A DNA stretch of 64,000 bases from Salinicola salarius (GCF_003206135.1 NZ_PZJT01000006.1:402679-466678), one strand, 5' to 3'; counted from the stretch's first letter, positions 37,812 to 47,937 are shown. Notes: generated by a model not told the origin, from the sequence alone. Program-made: numbers and translations.

Positions 37812-38474
37812 TCACAACCGGAACTCCCCTCCCTTCTCGATCGCGCGCCGATAGGCCGGGCGATCGCGCATATTCTGTAGCACTTTCCGGATGTTGGGAT
37901 AATGCGACAAATCGGCACGGCTTTCCGCGGCCAGTAGCGGAAAGCTCATCTGAATGTCCGCCGCGCTGAAGTCGTTCCCCGCGAACCAGGCAGTCTGTCG
38001 CAGTTCACTTTCCCAGTAATCGAGATGCAGACGAAGCTGCGGATCGAGAAATTTTCGATGAACCCCATCGGCCAGCAACTTGCCGACCGGACGAAGGATG
38101 GCGGGCACCGGCGGCTTCCCGAGTCTCGAGAACACCAGCTTCATCACCAGCAGCGGCATCGCCGAGCCTTCGGCATAGTGAAGCCAATGGATATAGCGCA
38201 GATGCTCTGGTGTCCCCGCATCCGGCACCAGGGCTTCGCCATCGTAGCGAGCGACGAGATATTCGATGATCGCGCCGGACTCCGCCACCGTATGGGCATC
38301 GTCGGTGATCACCGGCGACTTGCCCAACGGATGGACCTCCTTCAGCGCAGCGGGCGCCAACAGAGTTTCGGGATCCCGGCGATACGTTCGAATTTCATAC
38401 TCGATTCCCAGCTCTTCGAGCAACCAGAGAATTCGCTGCGAGCGGGAGTTTTCGAGATGATGCACGGTGATCAT
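37812..38474 (-). CDS. Glutathione S-transferase
   Basis: GST of 220 residues from ATG 38474 (AAGGAAG upstream; the longer frame from 38501 is less likely). The N-terminal thioredoxin-like domain has HHLENSRSQRILWLLEELG, the GSH-binding LGKSPVITDD and ESGAIIEYL. The C-terminal helical domain has WFAGNDFSAADIQMSFPL. It resembles bacterial GSTs with a Ser in the catalytic region. Substrate unknown. It lies between a DUF1161 gene and the hlyU-like gene on the same strand. Confidence 0.85.
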   Translation of the reverse strand: MITVHHLENSRSQRILWLLEELGIEYEIRTYRRDPETLLAPAALKEVHPLGKSPVITDDAHTVAESGAIIEYLVARYDGEALVPDAGTPEHLRYIHWLHYAEGSAMPLLVMKLVFSRLGKPPVPAILRPVGKLLADGVHRKFLDPQLRLHLDYWESELRQTAWFAGNDFSAADIQMSFPLLAAESRADLSHYPNIRKVLQNMRDRPAYRRAIEKGGEFRL

Positions 38475-38577
38475 GAACGGACTTCCTTGCCGACGATTCA
38501 AGCGCTTCCAATCCTCCCCCGCTTTTCGATCCGGGGTCCACTAACCATAGGAAGTTATCGTTGACATCGCCATGCGC

Positions 38578-38600
38578 AAAAGCGGCGCCGTGATGGCGCC
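38578..38600 (-). terminator. Likely terminator of the hlyU-like gene
   Basis: GGCGCC-loop-GGCGCC on the minus strand is followed by CTTTTG; the T-run is only four. It lies 26 bases after the stop codon. Confidence 0.55.
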
Positions 38601-38625
38601 GTCGTCGAGAACGTTTCGATCGCTC

Positions 38626-38931
38626 TCAATGCTGCTGGTCGAACATTTCGTCGCCGACATCGTCGATGTAGCGCTGACTCTTGGCGATCGTCAGTTCGAC
38701 ACAGGCGTCCTCGCCGGGCACCACATCGGAACGCTCGAAACGACGCTCCCGTGTTTCCCCGCCATCGACAGGCTTACGTATCCAGCCGCTGACCCGATGC
38801 TGCCCCCCGGCATCCTGAGGATCGGGGACGATCAGGAACCCCTTGTACTCGACCGGTTCCCGCTCTTTCTTCGGCGCAGCGGGCTTGGCATCACCGCCGC
38901 CCAGCAATCCGGAAAACAACTTCTTCAGCAT
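38626..38931 (-). CDS. HlyU family protein
   Basis: 101-residue protein starting MLKKLFSGLLGGGD, then a charged linker and the HlyU-family core VEYKGFLIVPDPQDAGGQHRV and SGWIRK. The family is annotated as transcriptional regulator after HlyU, but the small beta-rich HlyU-domain proteins of this size are poorly characterised. The start at 38931 has a strong AGGAGG; the frame extends to 39003 but that part is repeat sequence. Its upstream region carries three CTCT-NNN-AGAG dyads and a 26-bp duplication. Confidence 0.7.
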   Translation of the reverse strand: MLKKLFSGLLGGGDAKPAAPKKEREPVEYKGFLIVPDPQDAGGQHRVSGWIRKPVDGGETRERRFERSDVVPGEDACVELTIAKSQRYIDDVGDEMFDQQH

Positions 38932-38951
38932 GCGTTCCTCCTGCGGCCGCG

Positions 38952-38998
38952 CTCTTACAGAGGATGGCTCTTGTAGAGTATGACTCTTATAGAGATAA
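38952..38998. promoter_or_regulatory. Three phased CTCT-NNN-AGAG dyads upstream of the hlyU-like gene
   Basis: CTCTTACAGAG (38952-38962), CTCTTGTAGAG (38968-38978) and CTCTTATAGAG (38984-38994) recur at exact 16-bp intervals, 21-63 bases before the start codon. Each is a perfect 4+4 dyad with a 3-base centre. They could be operator copies or short RNA stems. Confidence 0.5.
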
Positions 38999-39039
38999 CT
39001 CATAAAGAACAGCTATAGAGATAACTCATAAAGAACAGC
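38988..39039. repeat. Perfect 26-bp tandem duplication between argG and the hlyU-like gene
   Basis: The 26 bases at 38988-39013 are repeated without change at 39014-39039. The duplication begins inside the third dyad and ends 12 bp from the argG stop codon. Confidence 0.9.
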
Positions 39040-39051
39040 GGCCGCTGATGC

Positions 39052-40272
<1,221 letters not shown>

Positions 40273-40564
40273 GCGACAGCTCCTTAGCAAAATTGCCTTG
40301 ATGGACAAGGTTTCGTTGGCATACGGCGGTCTTCGACCGGGCACAGTCTATGACCAAACATGAAATGGATTATAACGCCCCGGGCCTGCCGCGAACACCA
40401 AGCGGCGGGACGCCAATGGCCGAAACTGCTAGACTCTACGCGGTTGCCAGCCCCGGAGCGGTATCCGATCACGACGCGGGTCGCCGCGCGCATCCGCTCC
40501 TGTCGAGCCGGCGCCAATCATCACGAGTTCATCATCCTTACATCAAGGGAACGGGAGTCATTGC

Positions 40565-41230
40565 ATGTCGGACGCCAGCACGAGGGAGCTGATGGCGCAG
40601 CGTTTTCGCGGGTATCTCCCGGTGGTGATCGATATCGAGACCGGCGGATTCAATTCGGCCACGGATGCCTTACTGGAAATCGCCGCCGTGCCGTTGACGA
40701 TGGACGAACAGGGCAACCTGCTGCCGCTCGATACGATTGCCTTCCATGTCGAGCCCTTCGAAGGCGCCAATATCGAACAGTCGGCCCTGGACTTTACCGG
40801 CATCGACCCATCCAGCGCCTTCCGCAAGCAGATTGCGGTGAGCGAGCGCGAAGCCCTGGACGGCATCTTCAAGCCGATTCGCAAGACCATCAAGTCCCAC
40901 GACTGCACGCGCGCGATCCTGGTCGGTCACAATGCCTCCTTCGACCAGGGCTTTCTCAACGCCGCCATCAATCGCTGCAACATCAAGCGCAACCCCTTCC
41001 ACCCGTTTTCCAGTTTCGACACCGCCACGCTCTCGGCACTGGCGTATGGGCAGACCGTGCTGGCGCGGGCTTGCCAGGCCGCCGGGATCGACTTCGACAA
41101 CTCCTCGGCGCACTCGGCGAGCTACGACACCGAACGCACGGCCGAACTCTTCTGCGCCATCATCAACCGCTTCAAGGATCTCGGCGGCTGGAACCTCGCC
41201 ATGAAGGAGCAGGGATTCGACGACCTCTGA
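40565..41230 (+). CDS. rnt: Ribonuclease T
   Basis: DEDD-family 3'-5' exoribonuclease that trims the CCA end of tRNA and matures 5S and 23S rRNA. It has 221 residues (E. coli 215). Exo motifs are [16 protein letters not shown], the Asp in [14 protein letters not shown], and [14 protein letters not shown] with the DEDDh His and Asp. It is divergent from argG across a 292-bp gap in which, apart from the argG promoter candidate, I see no further feature. It shares a terminator with grxD. Confidence 0.94.
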   Translation: MSDASTRELMAQRFRGYLPVVIDIETGGFNSATDALLEIAAVPLTMDEQGNLLPLDTIAFHVEPFEGANIEQSALDFTGIDPSSAFRKQIAVSEREALDGIFKPIRKTIKSHDCTRAILVGHNASFDQGFLNAAINRCNIKRNPFHPFSSFDTATLSALAYGQTVLARACQAAGIDFDNSSAHSASYDTERTAELFCAIINRFKDLGGWNLAMKEQGFDDL

Positions 41231-41241
41231 ACGCCGGAACG

Positions 41242-41270
41242 AAAAACGCCCCGTCTATGACGAGGCGTTT
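41242..41270. terminator. Bidirectional terminator between rnt and grxD
   Basis: AAACGCCCCGTC and GACGAGGCGTTT form a stem with one mismatch and a 3-base loop in the 63-bp gap between convergent genes. The minus strand continues with TTTTT, the plus strand with TTTC. Confidence 0.8.
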
Positions 41271-41293
41271 CATTGACGATGCTGCAATCCGGC

Positions 41294-41638
41294 TCAGCTG
41301 TCGCTGGAAGTCTCGGCCGCCTTGGCTGCAGCCGCCTTGACCATGGGCTCCAGCTCACCATTCTGATACATCTCGACGATGATATCGCAGCCGCCGACCA
41401 GCTCGCCTTCGATCCATAGCTGGGGGAAGGTCGGCCAGCTGGCGTACTTCGGCAGCTCGGCGCGAATGTCCGGGTTATCCAGAATATTGACGAATGCAAA
41501 CTTCTCGCCGCAGGCCATCAGCGCCTGAACCGCTTGCGCCGAGAAACCGCACTGCGGCAACTGGGGCGATCCTTTCATGTAGAGCAGAATGGCGTTGTCA
41601 CTGATCTGCTGCTTGATCGCTTCGATGGTATCGCTCAT
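41294..41638 (-). CDS. grxD: Monothiol glutaredoxin (Grx4/GrxD type)
   Basis: Monothiol glutaredoxin of 114 residues that coordinates and transfers [2Fe-2S] clusters with glutathione. The active site CGFS is in PQLPQCGFSAQA, with the preceding KGSP, and further GSH-contact blocks WPTFPQLWIEGELVGG and CDIIVEMYQNGEL follow. Size and sequence are typical of E. coli GrxD (115). It is convergent with rnt; the argF leader region lies upstream. Confidence 0.95.
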   Translation of the reverse strand: MSDTIEAIKQQISDNAILLYMKGSPQLPQCGFSAQAVQALMACGEKFAFVNILDNPDIRAELPKYASWPTFPQLWIEGELVGGCDIIVEMYQNGELEPMVKAAAAKAAETSSDS

Positions 41639-42049
41639 GAGACGTCCTATAGCGGGAAGAGAAGACCGATGTCGACTCTTCGCGTGTACGCGAGTGTGAA
41701 TGACCGTGCCTCCATTCTACTGATGACACCGGCTGAAAACACCCCCGTTGCCTTGTGAAGCTGCTCTCATGCCGTTGCGCCGCCCGCGGGGGCTGGTTAG
41801 GATGATTGGCTTTCGCACGGATCGGCCACGACGGTAGCAAACGCATAACGGGCCGATCACGGCGCCGTCTCGCCAGACGCCTTCGCAGGCGTTTGGGACG
41901 CGGCGCTTTTTTCGTTGTTTTCCGAGTCGACCGCGTGGATAGCTTGCGATTGCGGCCGACGATCTCGATTTCGCCGTGCGGCGCGCCTGGATATTGCCGC
42001 ATGCCTTGAAGCCCACGTCTCAACGTCAAGCCACGACAGGAACTCGCTC
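41639..42049 (+). promoter_or_regulatory. argF leader region with orphan terminator and Arg-codon run
   Basis: This 411-bp gap holds no annotated gene. TTGCGC (41775-41780) with 17 bp to TAGGAT (41798-41803) is a possible promoter. ATCGGCC (41821-41827) can pair with GGCCGAT (41851-41857). A larger hairpin (41861-41906; inner stem ACGCCT/AGGCGT) is followed by six T at 41907-41912, terminator-like and 138 bp before argF. A TTG-started frame (41806-42009) crosses it with an Arg-rich run at 41854-41901; an 11-codon ATG frame at 41802-41837 encodes four Arg. Attenuation of argF by arginine is a hypothesis; an independent small RNA is the alternative. Confidence 0.4.
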
Positions 42050-42967
42050 ATGAGCGCACGCCATTTTCTGACCCTGCTGGATCTCTCCGCCGACGAGCTC
42101 GACTACCTGATCCAGCGCGGTATCACGATCAAGAACCGTCTGAAGACGAACGGCCCGACCTATACGCCGTTCAGCAATCGCACGCTGGCGATGATCTTCG
42201 AGAAATCTTCGACGCGAACACGTGTATCGTTCGAGACCGCGATGGCGCAGTTCGGCGGCCATGCGCTGTTTCTGTCATCGCGAGATACCCAGCTCGGGCG
42301 CGGCGAGCCGATCGGCGACACGGCCCGGGTGCTGTCGGAAATGGTCGATGCAGTAATGATCCGGACCTTCTCCCACGCCGGCCTCGAGGAGTTCGCCGCT
42401 GCCAGCTCGGTACCGGTGATCAACGCCCTGACCGACGACTACCACCCCTGCCAGCTGCTGGCCGACGTGATGACCTGGACCGAGTGCCGCGGGCCGGTCA
42501 AGGGCAAGACCGCCGTGTGGGTGGGTGACGGCAACAACATGTGCCATTCGTGGATCAACGCCGCGCGCCAGTTCGATTTCCAGCTGCGCATCTGCTGCCC
42601 CGCGGGTTACGAGCCGCGTCAGGACATTCTCGACGCCGCTGGCGAGCACGCCGTCATCGTACGCGACCCGGCCGAGGCGGTCCGCGGCGCCGATCTGGTG
42701 ACCACGGACGTCTGGGCTTCGATGGGGCAGGAGGAAGAGCAGGCCAAGCGGGAACGGGATTTCGCCGGCTTCCAGGTCACCGAAGCGCTGCTGGATCAGG
42801 CCTCGGACGAGGCGATCTTCCTGCATTGCCTGCCGGCGCATCGTGGCGAGGAGATCAGCACGACGCTGCTCGACGATCCCCGCGCCGTGGTCTGGCAGGA
42901 AGCCGGCAACCGGCTGCACGCTCAGAAGGCACTGATCGAATTCCTGCTGCTGGGCCAGGTCGACTGA
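42050..42967 (+). CDS. argF: Ornithine carbamoyltransferase (anabolic)
   Basis: Makes citrulline from ornithine and carbamoyl phosphate in arginine synthesis. It has 305 residues from ATG 42050 with CAGGAA upstream. Carbamoyl-phosphate-binding [12 protein letters not shown] is near residues 47-58; [27 protein letters not shown] and the ornithine-site [11 protein letters not shown] are present. The shorter length of about 305, rather than 335, fits the anabolic ArgF of pseudomonads. A strong terminator follows. The upstream region carries a candidate leader. Confidence 0.95.
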   Translation: MSARHFLTLLDLSADELDYLIQRGITIKNRLKTNGPTYTPFSNRTLAMIFEKSSTRTRVSFETAMAQFGGHALFLSSRDTQLGRGEPIGDTARVLSEMVDAVMIRTFSHAGLEEFAAASSVPVINALTDDYHPCQLLADVMTWTECRGPVKGKTAVWVGDGNNMCHSWINAARQFDFQLRICCPAGYEPRQDILDAAGEHAVIVRDPAEAVRGADLVTTDVWASMGQEEEQAKRERDFAGFQVTEALLDQASDEAIFLHCLPAHRGEEISTTLLDDPRAVVWQEAGNRLHAQKALIEFLLLGQVD

Positions 42968-42990
42968 CGATTGCCGGGCGAAGCGCAATG

Positions 42991-43023
42991 GGCCGCGATC
43001 CGAGACAGGTTCGCGGCCTTTTT
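42991..43023 (+). terminator. Intrinsic terminator of argF
   Basis: GGCCGCGATCC pairs with GGTTCGCGGCC (one internal mismatch, 6-base loop) and is followed by five T, 23 bases after argF. Confidence 0.85.
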
Positions 43024-43032
43024 CGTTCCGTC

Positions 43033-43740
43033 CTACTCGAACCGCCTTTCGAGACACGGCTTCCCATGTGACCGACGCCGCGCCCGGCGGCCTAGCCCGA
43101 TGTTCACTGCCGTGACGATGAGCGCCAGTAGCCCGGCCGCGACCATTGCCTGGCCTACGTTCCCGGTCAGCGCGGACTGCCCCAGCACCACGAAGGCCAC
43201 GCCGTAAGGGCCGGTGGTCAACAAGGCGACGCCCAGGTAGATCGACAGCGGGACGCCGGCAATCCCCAGTGCGTAATGCTTGAGAAACATCGGCACGCCG
43301 GGAACGAGCTTGATCAGAAACGTGACGCGCCAGGCATCCTGGCGCGCATCGTCCAGCCCTGCCAGCGCCGGAAAACGTCGTTCGATGGAGGCGCGGAGAA
43401 CCGGCCGCAGTTGGCCGCTGGCGATCGCGTAGCAGAGCAGCAGGTTGAGCAGCGTTGCCACCGCCGAGAACAACAGCCCGCCCGGCACGCCGAAGCGCAA
43501 CCCGGCAAGAATGTAGAAAGGCGTCATCGGGATTCCCAACGCCGGCAAGCCCGCCATGGCGATCAACAGCGCCAGTGGATGCAGCGTCTCGAGCGCTTCC
43601 CGCGGAACGCCGCCCCAGCCAACCAGACCCGCAACGAGCAACGCCAGGGTGAGGAACACGACCCACCGCCGTCGCAGGCGAGCGCGCCTTGGCAGTGGGA
43701 TAGGGTCGGCATGAAATCGATCGGGGGCAGCGTGTCGCAT
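43033..43740 (-). CDS. TVP38/TMEM64 (DedA-like, VTT-domain) membrane protein
   Basis: 235-residue inner-membrane protein. After a basic cytoplasmic N-terminus (RRARLRRRW) it has about five or six hydrophobic segments with the family motifs GIPMTPFYILAGLRFG and FLIKLVPGVPMFLKHYALGIAGVPL. VTT-domain proteins are linked to lipid handling (undecaprenyl phosphate or phospholipid flipping); the exact substrate here is unknown. A basic C-terminus (GRRARRRS) follows the last helix. It is convergent with argF and downstream of trpE on the same strand. Confidence 0.82.
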   Translation of the reverse strand: MRHAAPDRFHADPIPLPRRARLRRRWVVFLTLALLVAGLVGWGGVPREALETLHPLALLIAMAGLPALGIPMTPFYILAGLRFGVPGGLLFSAVATLLNLLLCYAIASGQLRPVLRASIERRFPALAGLDDARQDAWRVTFLIKLVPGVPMFLKHYALGIAGVPLSIYLGVALLTTGPYGVAFVVLGQSALTGNVGQAMVAAGLLALIVTAVNIGLGRRARRRSHGKPCLERRFE

Positions 43741-43798
43741 GCCCCCGATCTAAACCGATCATCGTGACCGGGTGATGACAGCCCGGCCGAACCGATGC

Positions 43799-45298
43799 CT
43801 ACTCCAGGTTATCGAGCCCTTTTTCGGCCATGGCGACGGCGCGGAACAGTGCCCGGCGCTTATTGAGCGTCTCGTGCCATTCGTCGTCGGGGTCCGAGTC
43901 GGCGACGATGCCGCCGCCGGCCTGCACGTGGAGCTCGCCATCCTTCAGCACCGCCGTGCGAATCGCGATCGCCATGTCCATGTTGCCGTGCCAGGAGAGA
44001 TACCCGACCGCACCGGAATAGACGCCGCGCTTGACCGGTTCGAGTTCGTCGATGATCTCCAGCGCCCGGATCTTGGGTGCCCCGGAGAGCGTCCCCGCCG
44101 GGAAAGTAGCGCGCAGCACATCCATCGCCGACATGCCCTCGCGCAGCTTGCCGGTCACATTGGAGACGATATGCATGACGTGGGAATAGCGCTCGATCGC
44201 CATCTTGTCGGTGAGCTCGACGGTACCGACCTGGCTGATGCGACCGATGTCGTTGCGCCCCAGGTCGATGAGCATCAGATGCTCGGCGATCTCCTTGGGA
44301 TCGGCCAGCAGCTCGTCCTCCAGCGCCTTGTCCTGCTCCGGCGTCGCGCCACGCGGTCGCGTGCCAGCGATCGGCCGCACGGTCACCTCGCCGCCCTCCA
44401 GCCGGGTCAGAATCTCCGGAGAGGAGCCGATCACGTGATGGTCCTCGAGATTGAGGAAGAACATGTAGGGAGACGGGTTGAGACTTCGCAGCGCACGATA
44501 GAGATCCAGCGGCGGCGCCTGATACGGGATCGACATGCGCTGGGAAGGCACGCACTGCATGACATCCCCCGATAGCACGTACTCCTTGATCTTGGCGACC
44601 GCGTCCTTGTAGCCCTGCTCACTGAAGCTGGCATGAAAGTCGTCTTCGGCGACATCCGCCCGCCCGGTTCCCGGACTCAGCGTATTGAAAGTCGCGCTGC
44701 GCAGCTTCAGTTCCAGCGTCTCGAGCCGCTCGACGGCGTTATCGTAGGCGTGCGGCGTTTCCGGATCGGCGTGGGTCCACAGCTGCAGGCGGCCGGAGAG
44801 GTTGTCGAAGACGACCAGATCGTCGCACACCATCAGCAGGATGTCCGGCACGCCGATGGGATCGGGTTTCTCGGCGGCCAGCGCGGTACGCAGCTTGGGC
44901 TCGATATAGCGGATGGTGTCGTAGCCGAAGTAGCCTACGAGACCGCCATCGAAGCGCGGCTGGTCGTCGAGATCCGGCACCTTGAATCGAGACTGGAACC
45001 GCTCGATCCACGCCAGCGGGTCTTCGACTTCGCTGGCGCCCTGCTGCTCCCCATCGACAATATGGCGCACGGTGAAGCCGCGCACTTCGATGCGTTCCCG
45101 GCTTGGCAGGCCAATGATCGAATAGCGGCCCCACTTCTCTCCGCCTTGTACCGACTCGAGCAGAAAGGTCCAGGGCGCGTCAGCGAGCTTGAGGTAGGTG
45201 GAAAGCGGCGTATCCAGATCGGCAAGCACCTCGCGGGTGACCGGAATACGGTTGTAGCCGGCTTGCGCCAGCTCGGCAAAGCGATCGGGGGTCATCAT
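43799..45298 (-). CDS. trpE: Anthranilate synthase component I
   Basis: Forms anthranilate from chorismate with TrpG-supplied ammonia, the first step of tryptophan synthesis. It has 499 residues, as in pseudomonads. The N-terminal [14 protein letters not shown] includes the tryptophan feedback site; the chorismate-binding domain shows [21 protein letters not shown] and [23 protein letters not shown] 45298 has GGAGC 8 bases upstream. A 23-codon leader ORF ending Trp-Arg-Trp precedes it. It follows gph, an arrangement seen in pseudomonads; no trpG, D or C is in the window. Confidence 0.95.
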   Translation of the reverse strand: MMTPDRFAELAQAGYNRIPVTREVLADLDTPLSTYLKLADAPWTFLLESVQGGEKWGRYSIIGLPSRERIEVRGFTVRHIVDGEQQGASEVEDPLAWIERFQSRFKVPDLDDQPRFDGGLVGYFGYDTIRYIEPKLRTALAAEKPDPIGVPDILLMVCDDLVVFDNLSGRLQLWTHADPETPHAYDNAVERLETLELKLRSATFNTLSPGTGRADVAEDDFHASFSEQGYKDAVAKIKEYVLSGDVMQCVPSQRMSIPYQAPPLDLYRALRSLNPSPYMFFLNLEDHHVIGSSPEILTRLEGGEVTVRPIAGTRPRGATPEQDKALEDELLADPKEIAEHLMLIDLGRNDIGRISQVGTVELTDKMAIERYSHVMHIVSNVTGKLREGMSAMDVLRATFPAGTLSGAPKIRALEIIDELEPVKRGVYSGAVGYLSWHGNMDMAIAIRTAVLKDGELHVQAGGGIVADSDPDDEWHETLNKRRALFRAVAMAEKGLDNLE

Positions 45299-45363
45299 GG
45301 GACCGGGCTCCAGCAGTGAAAATCAGCAATCGTGAGAGCGGCTGCGTCGGTAACGACTGATAA

Positions 45364-45435
45364 TCACCATCGCCATCGCTTGACCGGGCGCATCGAGACG
45401 CAGAGGCTGAAAAGGCGTTGGGTATCCGGTCGCAT
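45364..45435 (-). CDS. Candidate trp leader peptide upstream of trpE
   Basis: A 23-codon ORF begins with ATG 45435 and ends ...VKRWRW before TGA at 45364-45366, leaving 65 bases to trpE. Two Trp codons separated by one Arg codon at the end of a short leader ORF are the hallmark of transcription attenuation, and trpE of Pseudomonas is known to be attenuated. The Shine-Dalgarno is weak (GAG). CTGCGTC inside the ORF can pair with GACGCAG just after it, and GTCG-TTAC-CGAC forms a small stem. A strong terminator with a T-run is not evident; the best T-tract is four bases. Confidence 0.5.
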   Translation of the reverse strand: MRPDTQRLFSLCVSMRPVKRWRW

Positions 45436-45522
45436 GTCAAAGCTCGGTCGAAAGGGGTAACGGGAAACGGGGAAGCTGCCTGAAACCGGCGCCATAACCG
45501 CCCTGGCGCCGTCCCGGAAACC

Positions 45523-46188
45523 CTAAACGAGTTCCCCCAGCGATTCAACCACGCCATCCGGTTCGCTCGAGGCCACCGGCTCGCCGTGATTGTATCCGTA
45601 GGGAACGGCCAGCGTGCGGAAGCCGGCGCGCTTTCCGGCTTCCACGTCATGCCGCGAATCCCCCACCATCAGGCACCGCGAGGGATCGATGTCGTAACGC
45701 GCCGCCAAATGCAGCAGCGGCGCCGGATGAGGCTTCTTCTCCGACAGCGAATCGCCGCCCAGCGTCGCGCGGAAATAGTGGCGCAGTTCCAGCGCTTCGA
45801 GAATCGGATCGATGAACGCCGCCGGCTTGTTGGTGATCAGCGTCAAGATGATCGAGCGGCTTTCCAGCTCATCGAGCGCCTCCCGGACGCCGGGATACAC
45901 GCGGGTCCGCTCGCAGGGTGCGGCATGGTAATGACGCAGGAAAGATTCGTGAGCCGCTTCCAGCAGCGCCGCTTCGGGCATTCGCTCGAGGACGCTCTCC
46001 AGCGCCCGCTCGACCAGCTTGCGGGAACCGTTCCCGACCCAGTCGCGAACCTTCGCTTCGCCCACCGCCACCATGCCCAGCTCGATGAGTATGGCGTCCA
46101 CCGCTGCCGCGAGGTCGGGGACGGAGTCGATCAATGTGCCATCGAGATCGAAGGCCACCAGACGAATGTCCTGGAGCAAAGCGTGCAT
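45523..46188 (-). CDS. gph: Phosphoglycolate phosphatase
   Basis: HAD-superfamily phosphatase removing 2-phosphoglycolate formed during DNA 3'-end repair, 221 residues. HAD motif I is AFDLDGTLIDSVPDL at residues 12-26; motif II Thr is in LTLITNKPAA; motif III/IV region reads EKKPHPAPLL and MVGDSRHDVEAG. It lies upstream of trpE with a 224-bp gap holding the candidate trp leader. In related bacteria rpe often precedes gph; here rpe is about 9 kb away. Confidence 0.92.
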   Translation of the reverse strand: MHALLQDIRLVAFDLDGTLIDSVPDLAAAVDAILIELGMVAVGEAKVRDWVGNGSRKLVERALESVLERMPEAALLEAAHESFLRHYHAAPCERTRVYPGVREALDELESRSIILTLITNKPAAFIDPILEALELRHYFRATLGGDSLSEKKPHPAPLLHLAARYDIDPSRCLMVGDSRHDVEAGKRAGFRTLAVPYGYNHGEPVASSEPDGVVESLGELV

Positions 46189-46537
46189 GTATGCGTCCTT
46201 GTCTGTAGCGCCGGAGCGTCGGGATGACGGTCTTTAGCTTACCCAAAAGCCGGTAAGTTTACGCAACCCGCGGATGCCAAGCGCCAGTGATCGGCGTATC
46301 CTTGACTCCATCTTTCGTCGAATCGACGGGTACCGACTTCCGTGAATGCGCAGTTCCACAGCCCGATATCGTCACCGCTCGGCTATTGCTGCGTCTGTTT
46401 CATGTCGTTCATGTCGGCCACTGGCCTGGCGATCGTTCAGGACCCCGCCTTGCCGTACCGTGACTCGCTTCGACGCCCCCGATTTTCCCCGCTTCCTTTT
46501 CACCATTTCCCTTCTGATTCTCACATTGGAGTTTCCC
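46189..46537. promoter_or_regulatory. Divergent gph-ndh intergenic region
   Basis: 349 bp between divergent genes. I see one inverted repeat, CTTACC...GGTAAG at 46239-46258, near the gph side, and no convincing -35/-10 pair or gene. Open frames crossing it have no family resemblance. Confidence 0.4.
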
Positions 46538-47836
46538 ATGACCACACCACGTATCGTCGTGGTCGGTGGCGGCGCGGGCGGACTCGAGCTGGCAACCCGA
46601 CTGGGTCGCAAGCTCGGCAAGCGTCAGCGTGCCGACATCGTCCTCGTGGACCGCAACCCGACCCACATCTGGAAACCGCTGCTGCACGAGATCGCCACCG
46701 GCACCCTCGACTCCGGGCTCGATGAGGTCTCCTATCAGGGGCACTCGAAGAGCCACGGCTACCGATTTCAGCGCGGCACCCTGAGCGCCATCGACCGCGA
46801 CAACCGGACCATTACCCTCGAGCCGATCCACGACCAGGACGATGCGGTCGTGCTGCCCGCGCGCCAGATCGAGTATGACTACCTGGTGCTTTCCGTCGGC
46901 AGCGTCTCCAACGACTTCGGCACCCCCGGCGTCGCCAGACACTGCCACTTCATCGACAGCCCGCAGCAGGCGGAGAGCTTCCGGCGCAACATGCTCAATA
47001 CCTTCCTGCGCTACAGCGACCCGGAGCGCCGAACGCATCCCAAGCTGACCGTCGGCCTGGTCGGGGCGGGCGCGACCGGCGTCGAACTGGCCGCCGAACT
47101 CTTCGGCGCGTCACGCATGCTGCACAGCTACGGCTTCACGGCCATGGACAGCGGCAAGCTCGAGGTGCACCTGATCGAGGCCGCGCCGCGCATTCTGCCC
47201 GCCCTGCCCGAGCGCATCAGCCGCGCCGTGCACGGCGAGCTCGAACGGCTCGGCGTCAAGATCCATGTCGATACGCGCGTGACAGAAGCCAACGCCAACG
47301 GCTTCATCACCGCGGACGGCGAACCGCTGGAGACGGATCTAAGCGTCTGGGCGGCGGGCATCCGGGCGCCCGAATTCCTGTCGGAACTGGGACTGGCCAC
47401 CGAGCGCAACCATCAGGTCAAGGTCAACCAGACACTGCAGAGCCTGGACGATGAGCGCATCTTCGCCTTCGGCGACTGCGCCTCCTGTCCCCAGCCCGAC
47501 GACAAGCGTGTTCCTCCCCGCGCCCAGGCCGCGCATCAGCAGGCGACGCACTGCTACCACAACCTGCGTGCAGCCATGGATGGCAAACCGCTGAAGCCTT
47601 TCGTCTATCACGATCGAGGCTCGCTGATCTCGCTGGCGCACTTCGAGGCGGTCGGCAGCCTCATGCGCGGCGCGTCGGCGCGAAGCCTGTTCATCGAGGG
47701 CAGGCTGGCCAAGCTGTTCTACGCTTCTCTCTACCGTATGCATCAGATGGCCATTCACGGCATTTTCAAGACCGGCATGACCGTCGTCGTCGACGGCCTC
47801 AACCGCTATCTGCGGCCGAAGATGAAGCTGCACTGA
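46538..47836 (+). CDS. ndh: NAD(P)/FAD-dependent oxidoreductase, type II NADH dehydrogenase
   Basis: Non-proton-pumping respiratory NADH:quinone oxidoreductase, 432 residues from ATG 46538 (GGAG 6-9 bases upstream; the frame reaches back to 46346 without similarity). The FAD Rossmann motif IVVVGGGAGGLELATRLG is at residues 5-22; the NAD-binding motif GLVGAGATGVELAAEL lies near residue 170; FAFGDCASCPQPD is the third FAD contact. The C-terminal region (LYRMHQMAIHGIFKTG) is amphipathic and likely membrane-attached, as in NDH-2. It is monocistronic. Confidence 0.92.
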   Translation: MTTPRIVVVGGGAGGLELATRLGRKLGKRQRADIVLVDRNPTHIWKPLLHEIATGTLDSGLDEVSYQGHSKSHGYRFQRGTLSAIDRDNRTITLEPIHDQDDAVVLPARQIEYDYLVLSVGSVSNDFGTPGVARHCHFIDSPQQAESFRRNMLNTFLRYSDPERRTHPKLTVGLVGAGATGVELAAELFGASRMLHSYGFTAMDSGKLEVHLIEAAPRILPALPERISRAVHGELERLGVKIHVDTRVTEANANGFITADGEPLETDLSVWAAGIRAPEFLSELGLATERNHQVKVNQTLQSLDDERIFAFGDCASCPQPDDKRVPPRAQAAHQQATHCYHNLRAAMDGKPLKPFVYHDRGSLISLAHFEAVGSLMRGASARSLFIEGRLAKLFYASLYRMHQMAIHGIFKTGMTVVVDGLNRYLRPKMKLH

Positions 47837-47937
47837 GCAACAGTTGCACTGAACGCTGTGACCGCGAAGTTCCAGCAAGCGTGAAGCGCCATCAAATACG
47901 ATAGCCAGCGAATTCGAAACGTCAGCGGAGAGATCAC

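Noticed and set aside
40284..40361. 25-codon ORF just upstream of argG as an arginine leader peptide
   Set aside because: Its four Arg codons are scattered, it has no Shine-Dalgarno and no terminator follows before argG; the ATG would lie at about +1 of the candidate promoter.
41915..42049. N-terminal extension of argF from an upstream ATG
   Set aside because: The extra 45 residues are unlike ornithine carbamoyltransferases; ATG 42050 has a good Shine-Dalgarno and gives the family length.
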